NCBI GenBank assembly: GCA_026003335.1
Contig: BPHB01000001.1
Coordinates: forward strand, 766,591-830,590
Source of the DNA: Chitinophagales bacterium
Lineage (GTDB): Bacteria; Bacteroidota; Bacteroidia; Chitinophagales; CAIOSU01
Direction: 5' to 3'
Length of the DNA stretch: 64,000 bases
The position numbers and the translations under genes are program-made. Numbering within the stretch: position 1 is the stretch's first letter; every line of letters starts with the position of its first letter. Positions 1-8,749 of this stretch are shown here, piece by piece. Under the pieces are notes generated by a model, which saw only the letters and a program-made list of their open reading frames with translations, did no database searches and was not told the DNA's origin.

Positions 1-1
1 G

Positions 2-3000
2 AAAAAAGGGGCATTTTTCATACTGGGATTCCTGTTTATTGTCTTTTCTCAAGCACAAGTGCCTGAAGGAATTAAGTATCAGGCTGTTGCCCGAAATGAA
101 GCAGGACAGATCTATGCCAATCATCCTATCAGCCTGCGTTTGGTCGTTGTAGACAGTATGCAGGGGGGAGCCATTGTATTTCAGGAATTCCACAAGGTGC
201 GTACGAACGACTACGGACTTTTTAGCGTCACCCTGAATGACGGCATCGGCAAAATAGGTTCTTTTGAGGGAATCAACTGGGCACAAAGTAAACCTTATCT
301 GGCCGTTTACCTAGATCCTAATAATGGCACCAATTATCAACTGATAGGCATATCGAGGTTAGTAGCTGTACCCTACGCGCTTTATGCCAAAAATGCCGGT
401 GGTCCGGGACTCAAAGACACCAGCAGCACCAATGAGCTGATTACCAGTTTTACTTTCATCCCCGCTACCAATGAACTGGTTATCGTGGAATCCGGAAATA
501 CCTATACGGTCACCATTAACAAAGAAGCCGATGATCTGAGTGACAACCTGATCAATGACCTTGCCGATGTGGATGCACATCCCGACAGCGGTCAAATTCT
601 GAAATGGAACGGAAACCAATGGACAGCATCCGATGAACTTAAAATCTTCATGGCAAATAACAAGCTAATCACAAGCACCGGTGATACGATTGACCTGGTA
701 ATGTTTTTGGATAATACCGATACGCAGAAAATTTCCTTTGATGCGAATACCAACATCCTGACATTGACCAACGGTGGCTGGGTTGATCTTTCTGATCTTT
801 CTACAGATGCCTACAACCAGTCCATGACTTTTGATTCGGTCAGTAAATTGCTCACAATTACTGATGGAAATGGACAAGTATTTGTAGACCTCAGTCCCCT
901 GATTAATGATGCCGATGCCGATCCGCGAAATGAAATAAATCAGTTTCTCCATTATGACCCGATCACCAAAAGACTCAGTATTACGGATGCCGGAGGTACC
1001 CTATCGGTTGATTTATCTAACCTGATCAATGATGCGGATGCCGACCCGCTGAATGAAGTGAACCGGGCCATAAGACTGGTAGGAACAACTCTGGAAATTG
1101 AAGATGCCGGAGGTACTATATCCGTGGACCTCAGCCCCATTAGCAATGATGCTGATGCGGATCCTACCAATGAATTACAAACTATCTCAAACTCACGGGT
1201 GGGCAACAATATTACCCTCCAGATATCCAATGGGAATACCACTACCTTCAGCGTGAATGACTCCGATCCGGACCCTTTTAATGAATTGATTCAAACTGTT
1301 GAACTTTCCGGCACCCAGCTTACTATAACCGAGGGAAATAATGTCTCCACCGTGGACCTCAGCAGCCTGATCAACGATGCCGATGCCAATCCGACTAATG
1401 AAATCCAATACCTGAACTTTAATAGTAATACAAATACTCTCAGCATCAGCGGAGGCAACTCGGTGAATCTGAGCTCTCTTGTGGGAACCGATAATCAGGA
1501 ACTCAGCGTAGTTGTTGTAGATAATAGTTTGGCCTATATCACCATCACTGACGGCAACACCATTGCTTTCCCGATTGAAGACAAAGACGCAAATCCCACA
1601 AACGAATTGATTAAACTGTTTCAGTTTGATTCCGTAGCTAATAGCATTACTATTGGAGACTTAGGCGACACCCTGACCCTCAGCCTTCAGGACCTGGTCA
1701 ATGATGCATTCAACAAAGACTTTACTTTTGATTCCCTTACCAACACCATCACCATCACCGATGACGGTGGCTCTTTTACCCTCAGCCTTCAAGACCTGGT
1801 CAATGACGCCTTTAACAAAAACTTTACTTTTGATTCCCTTACCAACACCATCACCATCACCGATGACGGAGGCTCTTTTACCCTCAGCCTCCAGGACCTG
1901 GTCAATGATGCATTCAACAAAGACTTTACTTTTGATTCCATCTCCAACACCATCACCATCACCGATGACGGTGGCTCTTTTACCCTCAGCCTTCAGGACC
2001 TGGTCAATGACGCCTTTAACAAAAACTTTACTTTCAATCCTGTAACCAACGAAATCACTATCACCGATGACGGTGGCTCTTTTACCCTCAGCCTTCAGGA
2101 CCTGGTCAATGACGCCTTTAACAAAAACTTTACTTTCAATCCTGTAACCAACGAAATCACCATCACCGATGACGGTGGCTCTTTCACCCTCAGCCTCCAG
2201 GACCTGGTCAATGATGCATTCAACAAAGACTTTACTTTTGATTCCATCTCCAACACCATCACCATCACCGATGACGGAGGCTCTTTTACCCTCAGCCTCC
2301 AGGACCTGGTCAATGATGCATTCAACAAAGACTTTACTTTTGATTCCATCTCCAACACCATCACCATCACCGATGACGGTGGCTCTTTTACCCTCAGCCT
2401 TCAAGACCTGGTCAATGACGCCTTTAACAAAAACTTTACTTTTGATTCCCTTACCAACACCATCACCATCACCGATGACGGAGGCTCTTTTACCCTCAGC
2501 CTCCAGGACCTGGTCAATGATGCATTCAACAAAGACTTTACTTTTGATTCCATCTCCAACACCATCACCATCACCGATGACGGTGGCTCTTTTACCCTCA
2601 GCCTTCAGGACCTGGTCAATGACGCATTCAACAAAGACTTTACTTTTGATTCCATCTCCAACACCATCACCATCACCGATGACGGTGGCTCTTTTACCCT
2701 CAGCCTTCAGGACCTGGTCAATGACGCCTTTAACAAAAACTTTACTTTCAATCCTGTAACCAACGAAATCACTATCACCGATGACGGAGGCTCTTTTACC
2801 CTCAGCCTTCAAGACCTGGTCAATGACGCCTTTAACAAAAACTTTACTTTTGATTCCATCTCCAACACCATCACCATCACCGATGACGGAGGCTCTTTTA
2901 CCCTCAGCCTCCAGGACCTGGTCAATGATGCCTTTAACAAAAACTTTACTTTTGATTCCCTTACCAACACCATCACCATCACCGATGACGGAGGCTCTTT

Positions 3001-6000
3001 TACCCTCAGCCTTCAAGACCTGGTCAATGACGCCTTTAACAAAAACTTTACTTTTGATTCCCTTACCAACACCATCACCATCACCGATGACGGAGGCTCT
3101 TTTACCCTCAGCCTTCAAGACCTGGTCAATGACGCCTTTAACAAAAACTTTACTTTTGATTCCCTTACCTATCAGTTGACAATTACAGACAGTGGAGGAA
3201 GTAAAACTGTTGATTTATCTGCATTAAAGAACGACCCGGACAGTGACCCCACCAACGAGCTGCAAACCCTGAGTAACGTCAACGATACCCTGCACATCAG
3301 CGGGGTGAATTCTCCGATCAGCTTAAAGCCCTATCTGGACAACACAGATAGTCAAACGCTCTCTTTTTCCGGTGGGGTGCTTTCAATAACCGGGGGAAAT
3401 AGCGTAGTTATTCCGGACGAAGTAGATGATGCGGATGCCAGTCCGACCAACGAACTGAATATAAGTGCAGCCCTTGTTGGCTCTACCCTGCACATTACGG
3501 ATGCGGGCGGAACACTCACTGTGGATTTGAGCAGTCTTGCAGATAATGACCCTGACCCAACCAACGAAATACAAACACTCTCCCTGGTTGGAAATACCCT
3601 TTCCATAAGTGGAGGGAACTCGGTAACTCTGCTGGATAATGATCCAGGCAATGAATATAACACGGGAGCAGCTTTAGTCGGAACTACACTGCAGATAACC
3701 GATGGAGGCGGAAGTCTTCTTGTTGATCTCTCCAGTCTGAAAAATGATGCCGATGCAGATCCAACTAATGAATTTAATACCAGCGTACTGTTAGTCGGCA
3801 CATCACTCATCATTACCGATGGAGGAGGTTCTAAGGTTGCCGACCTGAGCAGTCTTGTGGGAACGGATAACCAAACTCTTAACCTGAGCGGTACTACACT
3901 CTCCATTTCCGGAGGCAACTCCGTGGATCTCAGTGCTTTTCTGGATAACACCGACAATCAGGCTCTTTCTCTCTCCGGCAGCAACCTGAGTATCTCCGGG
4001 GGCAATACCATTGACATCAGTGCCATCAACACCGACAATCAGGACCTCAGCCTTGCTGGCAATATCCTCAGCCTCTCCGGTGACGCCACTCCTGTGGACC
4101 TCAGCCCTTTCTTGGATAATACCGACAACCAAACCCTCAGCGTCTCCAATGACTCTATCTTCATCTCGGGTGGAAACGCTGTGGACGTCAGTGCCTACCG
4201 CCAGACACTCTCCCTCAGCGCTAACACCCTGGCTATCTCCGGAGCGAACTCCGTAAATCTGAGTGCTTTTCTGGATAATACCGACAATCAAACCCTCTCT
4301 CTCTCCGGCAACAACCTGAGCATATCCGGGGGCAACACCATTGACATCAGTGCCATCAACACCGACAATCAGGACCTCAGCCTTGCTGGCAATACCCTCA
4401 GCCTCTCCGGTGACGCCACTCCTGTGGACCTCAGCTCCTTCCTGGATAATACCGACAACCAAACCCTTAGCGTCTCCAATGACTCTATCTTCATCTCGGG
4501 CGGAAACGCTGTGGACGTCAGCGCTTACCGCCAGACGCTCTCCCTCAGCGCTAACACCCTGGCTATCTCCGGTGCGAACTCTGTAAACCTGAGTGCTTTT
4601 CTGGATAACACGGACAATCAGAATCTGAGCTCAAACAAATCCGGTAACAACGTAACCATTCAGATCAGCGGAGGCAGCGGAACCACTTTCAGCGTAGCTG
4701 ATGCGGACAGCAGCGCTTCCAATGAACTGCAAACACTGTTGCTGTTGCCCGGAAATAACCTGGCTATCACCAACGGGAACAGTGTCAACCTCAGTGCATT
4801 CATGGACAACACCGATAATCAAGTCCTTTCCATCAGCAATGATTCCCTGTATATTTCCGGAGGCAATGCTGTTGACTTAAGCCCTTACCTTGACAACACT
4901 GACAATCAGATGCTCAGCATTAATAGTGACACCATTTTTATTCAAAACGGTAACTACATTATCCTACCTCCCAATGGATTCAATCCCGATGATCAGTTTC
5001 TTACATTAACCGGCTCTATCCTTTCCATAGACAACGGAAATGCTGTGGACCTCAGCCCCTTCCTGGACAATACCGACAACCAGGCCCTCAGCGTCTCCAA
5101 TGACTCTATCTTCATCTCGGGCGGAAACGCTGTAGATGTCAGCGCTTACCGCCAGACGCTCTCCCTCAGCGCTAACACCCTGGCTATCTCCGGAGCTAAC
5201 TCCGTAAACCTGAGTGCTTTTCTGGATAATACCGACAATCAGACCCTCTCTCTCTCCGGCAACAATCTGAGCATCTCCGGGGGCAACACCATTGACATCA
5301 GTGCCATCAACACCGACAATCAGGACCTCAGCCTTGCTGGCAATATCCTCAGCCTCTCCGGTGACCCTACTCCCGTGGACCTCAGCCCCTTCCTGGACAA
5401 TACTGACAACCAAACCCTCAGCCTCTCCAATGACTCTATCTTCATCTCGGGTGGAAACGCTGTGGACGTCAGTGCCTACCGCCAGACACTCTCCCTCAGC
5501 GCTAACACCCTGGCTATCTCCGGAGCTAACTCCGTAAACCTGAGTGCTTTTCTGGATAACACCGACAACCAAACCCTCTCTCTCTCCGGCAACAACCTGA
5601 GTATCTCCGGGGGCAACACCATTGACATCAGTGCCATCAACACCGACAATCAGGACCTCAGCCTTGCTGGCAATATCCTCAGCCTATCCGGTGACCCTAC
5701 TCCCGTGGACCTCAGCCCCTTCCTGGACAATACTGACAACCAAACCCTCAGCCTCTCCAATGACTCTATCTTCATCTCGGGCGGAAACGCTGTGGACGTC
5801 AGCGCTTACCGCCAGACGCTCTCCCTCAGCGCTAACACCCTGGCTATCTCCGGTGCGAACTCTGTAAACCTGAGTGCTTTTCTGGATAATACCGACAATC
5901 AAACCCTCTCTCTCTCCGGCAACAATCTGAGCATCTCCGGAGGCAACACCATTGACATCAGTGCCATCAACACCGACAATCAAACGCTCTTCTTAAGTAC

Positions 6001-6544
6001 AGACTCCTTGGAAATATCCGGAGGCAACAAGGTGCCGATGAGATGGCATGAATCTTCAGGAAATATCTATCGTCCAGCAGGTAAAGTGGGAATAGGGACT
6101 TCAAGCCCTGCATATCCGCTGGACGTAAATGGTGACGCTCGTGTGGGCTGGCACGGCAGCTCCGATACCATTCAGATATTGCCGGGTGATTTTATCGTCA
6201 GTGATTCGGCAGGTACTCCTATTGCATCCCTGAACTTCACTGCGGGAGAGTTTGGTGTAAAATCAAAATACAGCGGAGCTCCCTTATTTGTTTCGCTTCC
6301 CGTACCAGTAGGCTATAAAGCCACTAAGGCTACTATTTTCGGAAATGCCGCCCGACCTGTGGTGGCTTATGCAGTCAATCTTATCAATGGCAATGAAACC
6401 ACACTCGGTAGTGGTACGGTAAATACGGAATTAGACTTTACGGATTTAAATTATTCCAGCACCGGCTATTTGCTGCTGCGTATCATGGGGCCTAACTCAT
6501 CTGATGTTTTTTACGGAGGCTACGTGATTATAGAACGGCTCTGA
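2..6544 (+). CDS. Giant secreted repeat (fibre-like) protein, 5'-truncated by window edge
   Basis: The frame is open from the first bases of the window. It begins inside a hydrophobic signal peptide (KKGAFFILGFLFIVFSQAQ), so the GTG at 59 lies just after the likely signal-peptidase site and is not the start; the true ATG should lie only a few codons outside. After a ~110-residue N-terminal domain typical of secreted Bacteroidota proteins (PEGIKYQAVARN..., ending VPYALYAKNA), the protein is almost entirely short beta-strand repeats. These are acidic units ending in DADADPTNE, a 34-residue tandem array (DNA 1691-3166), and 110-residue super-repeats with DNTDNQTLSLSG and LSISGGN motifs (3944-5985). 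Near the end is a GIGTSSPAYPLDVNG motif, as in trimeric fibre and tail-spike-like proteins, then a ~125-residue C-terminal domain ending GGYVIIERL. No type A or CHU_C T9SS sorting domain is visible. The repeat character suggests an elongated surface fibre; the ligand is unknown. The frame is certain and the function is inferred. Confidence 0.85.
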   Translation, partial: KKGAFFILGFLFIVFSQAQVPEGIKYQAVARNEAGQIYANHPISLRLVVVDSMQGGAIVFQEFHKVRTNDYGLFSVTLNDGIGKIGSFEGINWAQSKPYLAVYLDPNNGTNYQLIGISRLVAVPYALYAKNAGGPGLKDTSSTNELITSFTFIPATNELVIVESGNTYTVTINKEADDLSDNLINDLADVDAHPDSGQILKWNGNQWTASDELKIFMANNKLITSTGDTIDLVMFLDNTDTQKISFDANTNILTLTNGGWVDLSDLSTDAYNQSMTFDSVSKLLTITDGNGQVFVDLSPLINDADADPRNEINQFLHYDPITKRLSITDAGGTLSVDLSNLINDADADPLNEVNRAIRLVGTTLEIEDAGGTISVDLSPISNDADADPTNELQTISNSRVGNNITLQISNGNTTTFSVNDSDPDPFNELIQTVELSGTQLTITEGNNVSTVDLSSLINDADANPTNEIQYLNFNSNTNTLSISGGNSVNLSSLVGTDNQELSVVVVDNSLAYITITDGNTIAFPIEDKDANPTNELIKLFQFDSVANSITIGDLGDTLTLSLQDLVNDAFNKDFTFDSLTNTITITDDGGSFTLSLQDLVNDAFNKNFTFDSLTNTITITDDGGSFTLSLQDLVNDAFNKDFTFDSISNTITITDDGGSFTLSLQDLVNDAFNKNFTFNPVTNEITITDDGGSFTLSLQDLVNDAFNKNFTFNPVTNEITITDDGGSFTLSLQDLVNDAFNKDFTFDSISNTITITDDGGSFTLSLQDLVNDAFNKDFTFDSISNTITITDDGGSFTLSLQDLVNDAFNKNFTFDSLTNTITITDDGGSFTLSLQDLVNDAFNKDFTFDSISNTITITDDGGSFTLSLQDLVNDAFNKDFTFDSISNTITITDDGGSFTLSLQDLVNDAFNKNFTFNPVTNEITITDDGGSFTLSLQDLVNDAFNKNFTFDSISNTITITDDGGSFTLSLQDLVNDAFNKNFTFDSLTNTITITDDGGSFTLSLQDLVNDAFNKNFTFDSLTNTITITDDGGSFTLSLQDLVNDAFNKNFTFDSLTYQLTITDSGGSKTVDLSALKNDPDSDPTNELQTLSNVNDTLHISGVNSPISLKPYLDNTDSQTLSFSGGVLSITGGNSVVIPDEVDDADASPTNELNISAALVGSTLHITDAGGTLTVDLSSLADNDPDPTNEIQTLSLVGNTLSISGGNSVTLLDNDPGNEYNTGAALVGTTLQITDGGGSLLVDLSSLKNDADADPTNEFNTSVLLVGTSLIITDGGGSKVADLSSLVGTDNQTLNLSGTTLSISGGNSVDLSAFLDNTDNQALSLSGSNLSISGGNTIDISAINTDNQDLSLAGNILSLSGDATPVDLSPFLDNTDNQTLSVSNDSIFISGGNAVDVSAYRQTLSLSANTLAISGANSVNLSAFLDNTDNQTLSLSGNNLSISGGNTIDISAINTDNQDLSLAGNTLSLSGDATPVDLSSFLDNTDNQTLSVSNDSIFISGGNAVDVSAYRQTLSLSANTLAISGANSVNLSAFLDNTDNQNLSSNKSGNNVTIQISGGSGTTFSVADADSSASNELQTLLLLPGNNLAITNGNSVNLSAFMDNTDNQVLSISNDSLYISGGNAVDLSPYLDNTDNQMLSINSDTIFIQNGNYIILPPNGFNPDDQFLTLTGSILSIDNGNAVDLSPFLDNTDNQALSVSNDSIFISGGNAVDVSAYRQTLSLSANTLAISGANSVNLSAFLDNTDNQTLSLSGNNLSISGGNTIDISAINTDNQDLSLAGNILSLSGDPTPVDLSPFLDNTDNQTLSLSNDSIFISGGNAVDVSAYRQTLSLSANTLAISGANSVNLSAFLDNTDNQTLSLSGNNLSISGGNTIDISAINTDNQDLSLAGNILSLSGDPTPVDLSPFLDNTDNQTLSLSNDSIFISGGNAVDVSAYRQTLSLSANTLAISGANSVNLSAFLDNTDNQTLSLSGNNLSISGGNTIDISAINTDNQTLFLSTDSLEISGGNKVPMRWHESSGNIYRPAGKVGIGTSSPAYPLDVNGDARVGWHGSSDTIQILPGDFIVSDSAGTPIASLNFTAGEFGVKSKYSGAPLFVSLPVPVGYKATKATIFGNAARPVVAYAVNLINGNETTLGSGTVNTELDFTDLNYSSTGYLLLRIMGPNSSDVFYGGYVIIERL
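1691..3166 (+). repeat. 102-bp coding tandem repeat, 15 unit starts
   Basis: Units begin at 1691 and recur exactly every 102 bp to 3119, each starting GACCTGGTCAATGA. There are fourteen complete units plus a fifteenth that diverges after about 48 bp. Each encodes 34 residues starting DLVNDAFNK and ending TDDGGSFTLSLQ. The units differ mainly in one cassette, DSLTNTITI, DSISNTITI or NPVTNEITI, and in KD versus KN. The order of cassettes (L, L, S, N, N, S, S, L, S, S, N, S, L, L, L) is a shuffled mosaic, suggesting unequal crossing-over or gene conversion. The unit length is a multiple of three, so copy-number change keeps the frame. Confidence 0.95.
3944..4603 (+). repeat. 330-bp super-repeat, first block (two units)
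   Basis: Two consecutive 330-bp (110-residue) units start at 3944 and 4274. Each contains, in order, DNTDNQ..LSLSG, LSISGGNTIDISAINTDNQ, LSLSGDATPVDLS, LSVSNDSIFISGGNAVDVS and AYRQTLSLSANTLAISGAN. The two copies differ at scattered codons only. A related block lies at 5225-5884. Confidence 0.9.
5225..5884 (+). repeat. 330-bp super-repeat, second block (two full units plus partial flanks)
   Basis: This is the same 110-residue unit as in 3944-4603, with full copies starting at 5225 and 5555, a partial copy before (from about 5066) and one after (to about 5985). The two full copies of this block share GDPTPVDLS where the first block has GDATPVDLS. About 620 bp of less repetitive but related sequence separates the blocks, so the array probably arose by block duplication and then drift. 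Confidence 0.88.
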
Positions 6545-6568
6545 ACTTGCATTGCCCCTTTTTCATGC

Positions 6569-6605
6569 AACTGCGGCCGGCCCCTGCCGGCTGCAGTTTT
6601 TTTTT
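6569..6605 (+). terminator. Rho-independent terminator of the fibre gene
   Basis: A 12-bp stem (AACTGCGGCCGG pairing with CCGGCTGCAGTT, one G-U pair) with the 6-nt loop CCCCTG is followed by a run of T. It begins 25 nt after the stop codon at 6544 and sits between this gene and the convergent gene ending at 6611. Confidence 0.85.
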
Positions 6606-6610
6606 GTATG

Positions 6611-7249
6611 TCAGATTCTTTTATGACTTAAAAAATAGTGGGGCACATTATTAATGTATTCTACACCCAATACACCATGTTTATAGAGATCATGCAATGA
6701 CCTGCGTGCTATAGTATAGGGGATATCCATCATCTGCATGTATTCTTTCACGGTGATAAATGTATTTTTTTCCAGAAAAGCCACCAATCCCTGATTTTCT
6801 TCCAGCAGTATGGGTATGGGTTTGAGATTGTATTTATCTGCAGCGGCCTGCCCAAAAGCATCAGGCACCAGAACGGTTTGATCTGCCACCCGCACATAAC
6901 AGAGCCAATCTCCGTTTTCATTCAAAGCCCGGTATTCTCCTTTGCCGGGTTTTATTTCAGCAATCAATACGGTTTTTCCTTGCTGCTCCATGGTTGTAAA
7001 ATGTATGTATATGGCAGGTTCACAGTACTTTTTTGCGGCTTGAATAAGCATGAATTTTTCCTGTTCCGCATCCACGCCTATAACTTCGCCTGAATTATCC
7101 ACGCCCACCACAAGGCGACCCCCTGCCGAGTTGGCAAAAGCCACAAGGGTTCGGGCAATTTTAGGTAAACTGGTTATACTAAGCTTAAAATCCAACTCCT
7201 GACCCTCCCCCTGTTTTATTAGGTCATATAAAGAGAAAGAAATAGCCAT
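6611..7249 (-). CDS. AlbA_2/Schlafen-type putative DNA-binding regulator
   Basis: The protein has 212 residues from the ATG at 7249. Residues ~10-125 look like an AlbA_2 (divergent AAA_4) domain, with the ExxxxDFK element (GQELDFK, 16-22), AFANSAGGRLVVGV (37-50) and a KPGKGEYRALNENGDWLCYVR-like strand pair. The last ~65 residues resemble a winged helix (TVKEYMQMMDIPYTIARRS). Proteins of this layout act as cytoplasmic nucleic-acid-binding regulators; the target cannot be told from sequence. The frame could start at 7321, but the added N-terminus (rich in Cys and Leu) is unlike the family. A candidate -7 box at 7300-7307 also lies inside that extension, so 7249 is preferred. The gene is convergent with the fibre gene. 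Confidence 0.7.
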   Translation of the reverse strand: MAISFSLYDLIKQGEGQELDFKLSITSLPKIARTLVAFANSAGGRLVVGVDNSGEVIGVDAEQEKFMLIQAAKKYCEPAIYIHFTTMEQQGKTVLIAEIKPGKGEYRALNENGDWLCYVRVADQTVLVPDAFGQAAADKYNLKPIPILLEENQGLVAFLEKNTFITVKEYMQMMDIPYTIARRSLHDLYKHGVLGVEYINNVPHYFLSHKRI

Positions 7250-7746
7250 ATCGCACGACAAGTTGAAAAGTGAACACAGGCATAAGCAAACCGATATTTC
7301 AAATTTACCTGATGCTGTCAAATGGTCAACCTAATTCTTGGGTGAAGCAATTGTATCGTGGCTCCCAGCCAGCTTCGGCTACTCCATCAATTCAGCGACA
7401 ATTTTACTCACAGGGGACCGGAAGAGTTTTTTCCGTGCAGATTTGCCGTGTATGGGAAAAAACATTCCGGTAAGGGACACTATCCGCAGGTATGCATAGC
7501 GTTTTCCTATCAGCAATCCCGGGATAGCACAGTCCACGACCATACCATGTCCGATAACCGCACAGGTTTTCATGATAGTCAGGGATGCCTGGTATAATAC
7601 TCTGAGATGCCTGTTTCCCAGAGTTAGCAGATCGCTATACCGTTTAATTCCAGCAAAAAGCCATATTGACTAAAGTCATTTTTTGATTTTGCCATACATA
7701 GTATTTTGAATTACATTATGCAAATATTAAATCCAATAAGTCAAAC
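7250..7746. other. 497-bp gap with a possible decayed ORF
   Basis: No confident gene lies here. On the minus strand a frame is open from 7669 to a stop at 7379 (about 96 residues); its only ATG is at 7573 (64 residues). The residues (HLRVLYQAS..., GHGMVVDCAIPGLLIGK, LRIVSL, SPVSKIVAELME) vaguely recall the C-terminal end of a LysR-type effector domain, but no DNA-binding half is present. It may be a gene remnant or chance. The rest (7670-7746) is AT-rich leader for the DoxX gene. No tRNA or terminator was seen. Confidence 0.3.
7300..7307 (-). promoter_or_regulatory. Candidate Bacteroidota -7 box for the AlbA_2 gene
   Basis: On the minus strand this reads TAAATTTG, an exact match to the Bacteroidota TAnnTTTG consensus. 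A partial -33 element (GTTG, plus-strand 7327-7330) lies 19 bp upstream. It would give a leader of about 45 nt before the start at 7249. Confidence 0.4.
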
Positions 7747-8151
7747 ATGAATACTCTGAAAAATCAACTGGACACAGTCAGCAAGTGGCAACCCTATGCT
7801 TACTCATTCATCCGCATATACCTGGGTGTGGCTTTGTTTGCCCGTGGAGCTTATCTGATAATGCATCCTGAGGCCATCTACCGGCTGGACACGATTGCCG
7901 AAATGCATATGTATTATTCGTATATCACTATTATGCATGTGCTGGGCGGCTTTATGTTGGCGCTTGGCTTTTTTGCCCGCCTCAGTGCATTTTTACAGTT
8001 GCCTATACTCCTCAGTGCCGTATTTCTTATTCATATACATGAGGGGCTTATGATGGGCGGGCAATCCCTGGAGTTGGCCGCATTGGTGCTTTTTTTGCTG
8101 ATTATATTCTTGATTTTCGGACCTGGCCCACTGGCAGTAAACAAGTATTAA
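7747..8151 (+). CDS. DoxX family membrane protein
   Basis: The protein has 134 residues and four predicted membrane helices. The pattern FIRIYLGVALFARGAYLIMHP near residues 22-42, followed by HVLGGFMLALGFFARLSAFLQ, is typical of DoxX/DoxD-like proteins. These are small inner-membrane proteins loosely linked to thiol or quinone redox, with no certain reaction. The start is the ATG at 7747. It precedes the phasin-like gene in the same direction with an 80-bp gap, so co-transcription is possible but unproven. Confidence 0.75.
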   Translation: MNTLKNQLDTVSKWQPYAYSFIRIYLGVALFARGAYLIMHPEAIYRLDTIAEMHMYYSYITIMHVLGGFMLALGFFARLSAFLQLPILLSAVFLIHIHEGLMMGGQSLELAALVLFLLIIFLIFGPGPLAVNKY

Positions 8152-8231
8152 TCAAAAGAAATACAGCATTTCAATTAAAAAGTAAAAACCTTTACCTATC
8201 TTTTAAATCTGTTAAAAAAATCCTAACCACT

Positions 8232-8717
8232 ATGGCTACAAAAAAAAGTACATCGCATTCCGAAAAAAAATCACAGGCTGCTGAAGCGCTGAAAAAGCTT
8301 TTCTATGCCGGACTAGGTCTGGCTGAAGAAGTCAGCGAGAAAGTGCAGCAACGCTATGATGCCCTTGCGAAGAAGGGAAAGGTGCATGAAAAAGAGATTC
8401 AAAAAACGCTGAACGACATTCGCAAGTCAGCACAATCAAAAAGAGCGGAGCTGGAAAAAAAGTTTAGCAGGCTGATAAAAGAAAATGAATTCATAAAATC
8501 AAAGGAGTTTCAGTCCTTACTTAAACGACTGGAAAAAGCAAAAGAACAGCCCCAGGCGAAGCAAAAGACTAAACCTGCTTCAGGAACCAGCTCAAAGGCA
8601 AAGGCGAAGCCGAAAACCACCGCCAGTGCCGGGAGAAAAAAATCGCCAGCGAAGAAGGTAACCCAACCGGGGCCTACACCTGCTGTATCCCCTGCTGACA
8701 ATCCAATCACCGGATAA
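8232..8717 (+). CDS. Phasin-like protein with Lys/Ala/Pro-rich tail
   Basis: The protein has 161 residues. Residues ~15-100 form a charged amphipathic helical region (LFYAGLGLAEEVSEKVQQRY, then KKGKVHEKEIQK) like the phasin/PhaI-PhaF family. Residues ~105-161 are a disordered basic tail rich in Lys, Ala and Pro (KAKAKPK, GRKKSPAKK) resembling the histone H1-like tail of PhaF. Phasins coat polyhydroxyalkanoate granules, and tailed forms also bind the nucleoid. No PHA synthase is visible in this window, so a granule role is uncertain. A histone-like or general coiled-coil protein is the alternative. Upstream, TATCTTTT is a near match to the -7 consensus. Confidence 0.55.
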   Translation: MATKKSTSHSEKKSQAAEALKKLFYAGLGLAEEVSEKVQQRYDALAKKGKVHEKEIQKTLNDIRKSAQSKRAELEKKFSRLIKENEFIKSKEFQSLLKRLEKAKEQPQAKQKTKPASGTSSKAKAKPKTTASAGRKKSPAKKVTQPGPTPAVSPADNPITG

Positions 8718-8749
8718 AATGCTACCGGGGGAAGATGCTATGTAATGCT

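Noticed and set aside
59-61. GTG as start codon of the first gene
   Set aside because: The frame is open upstream and encodes a signal peptide ending just before this codon, so the start lies left of the window.
1661-3118. 485-codon open frame on the minus strand
   Set aside because: It is antisense to the 102-bp repeat array; a stop-free repeat whose length is a multiple of three stays open automatically. The product is one repeated antisense peptide with no independent signal.
1701-3179. Several plus-strand open frames rich in Ser, Pro and Thr
   Set aside because: Out-of-frame readings of the same 102-bp repeat; they break wherever the NPVTNE cassette occurs.
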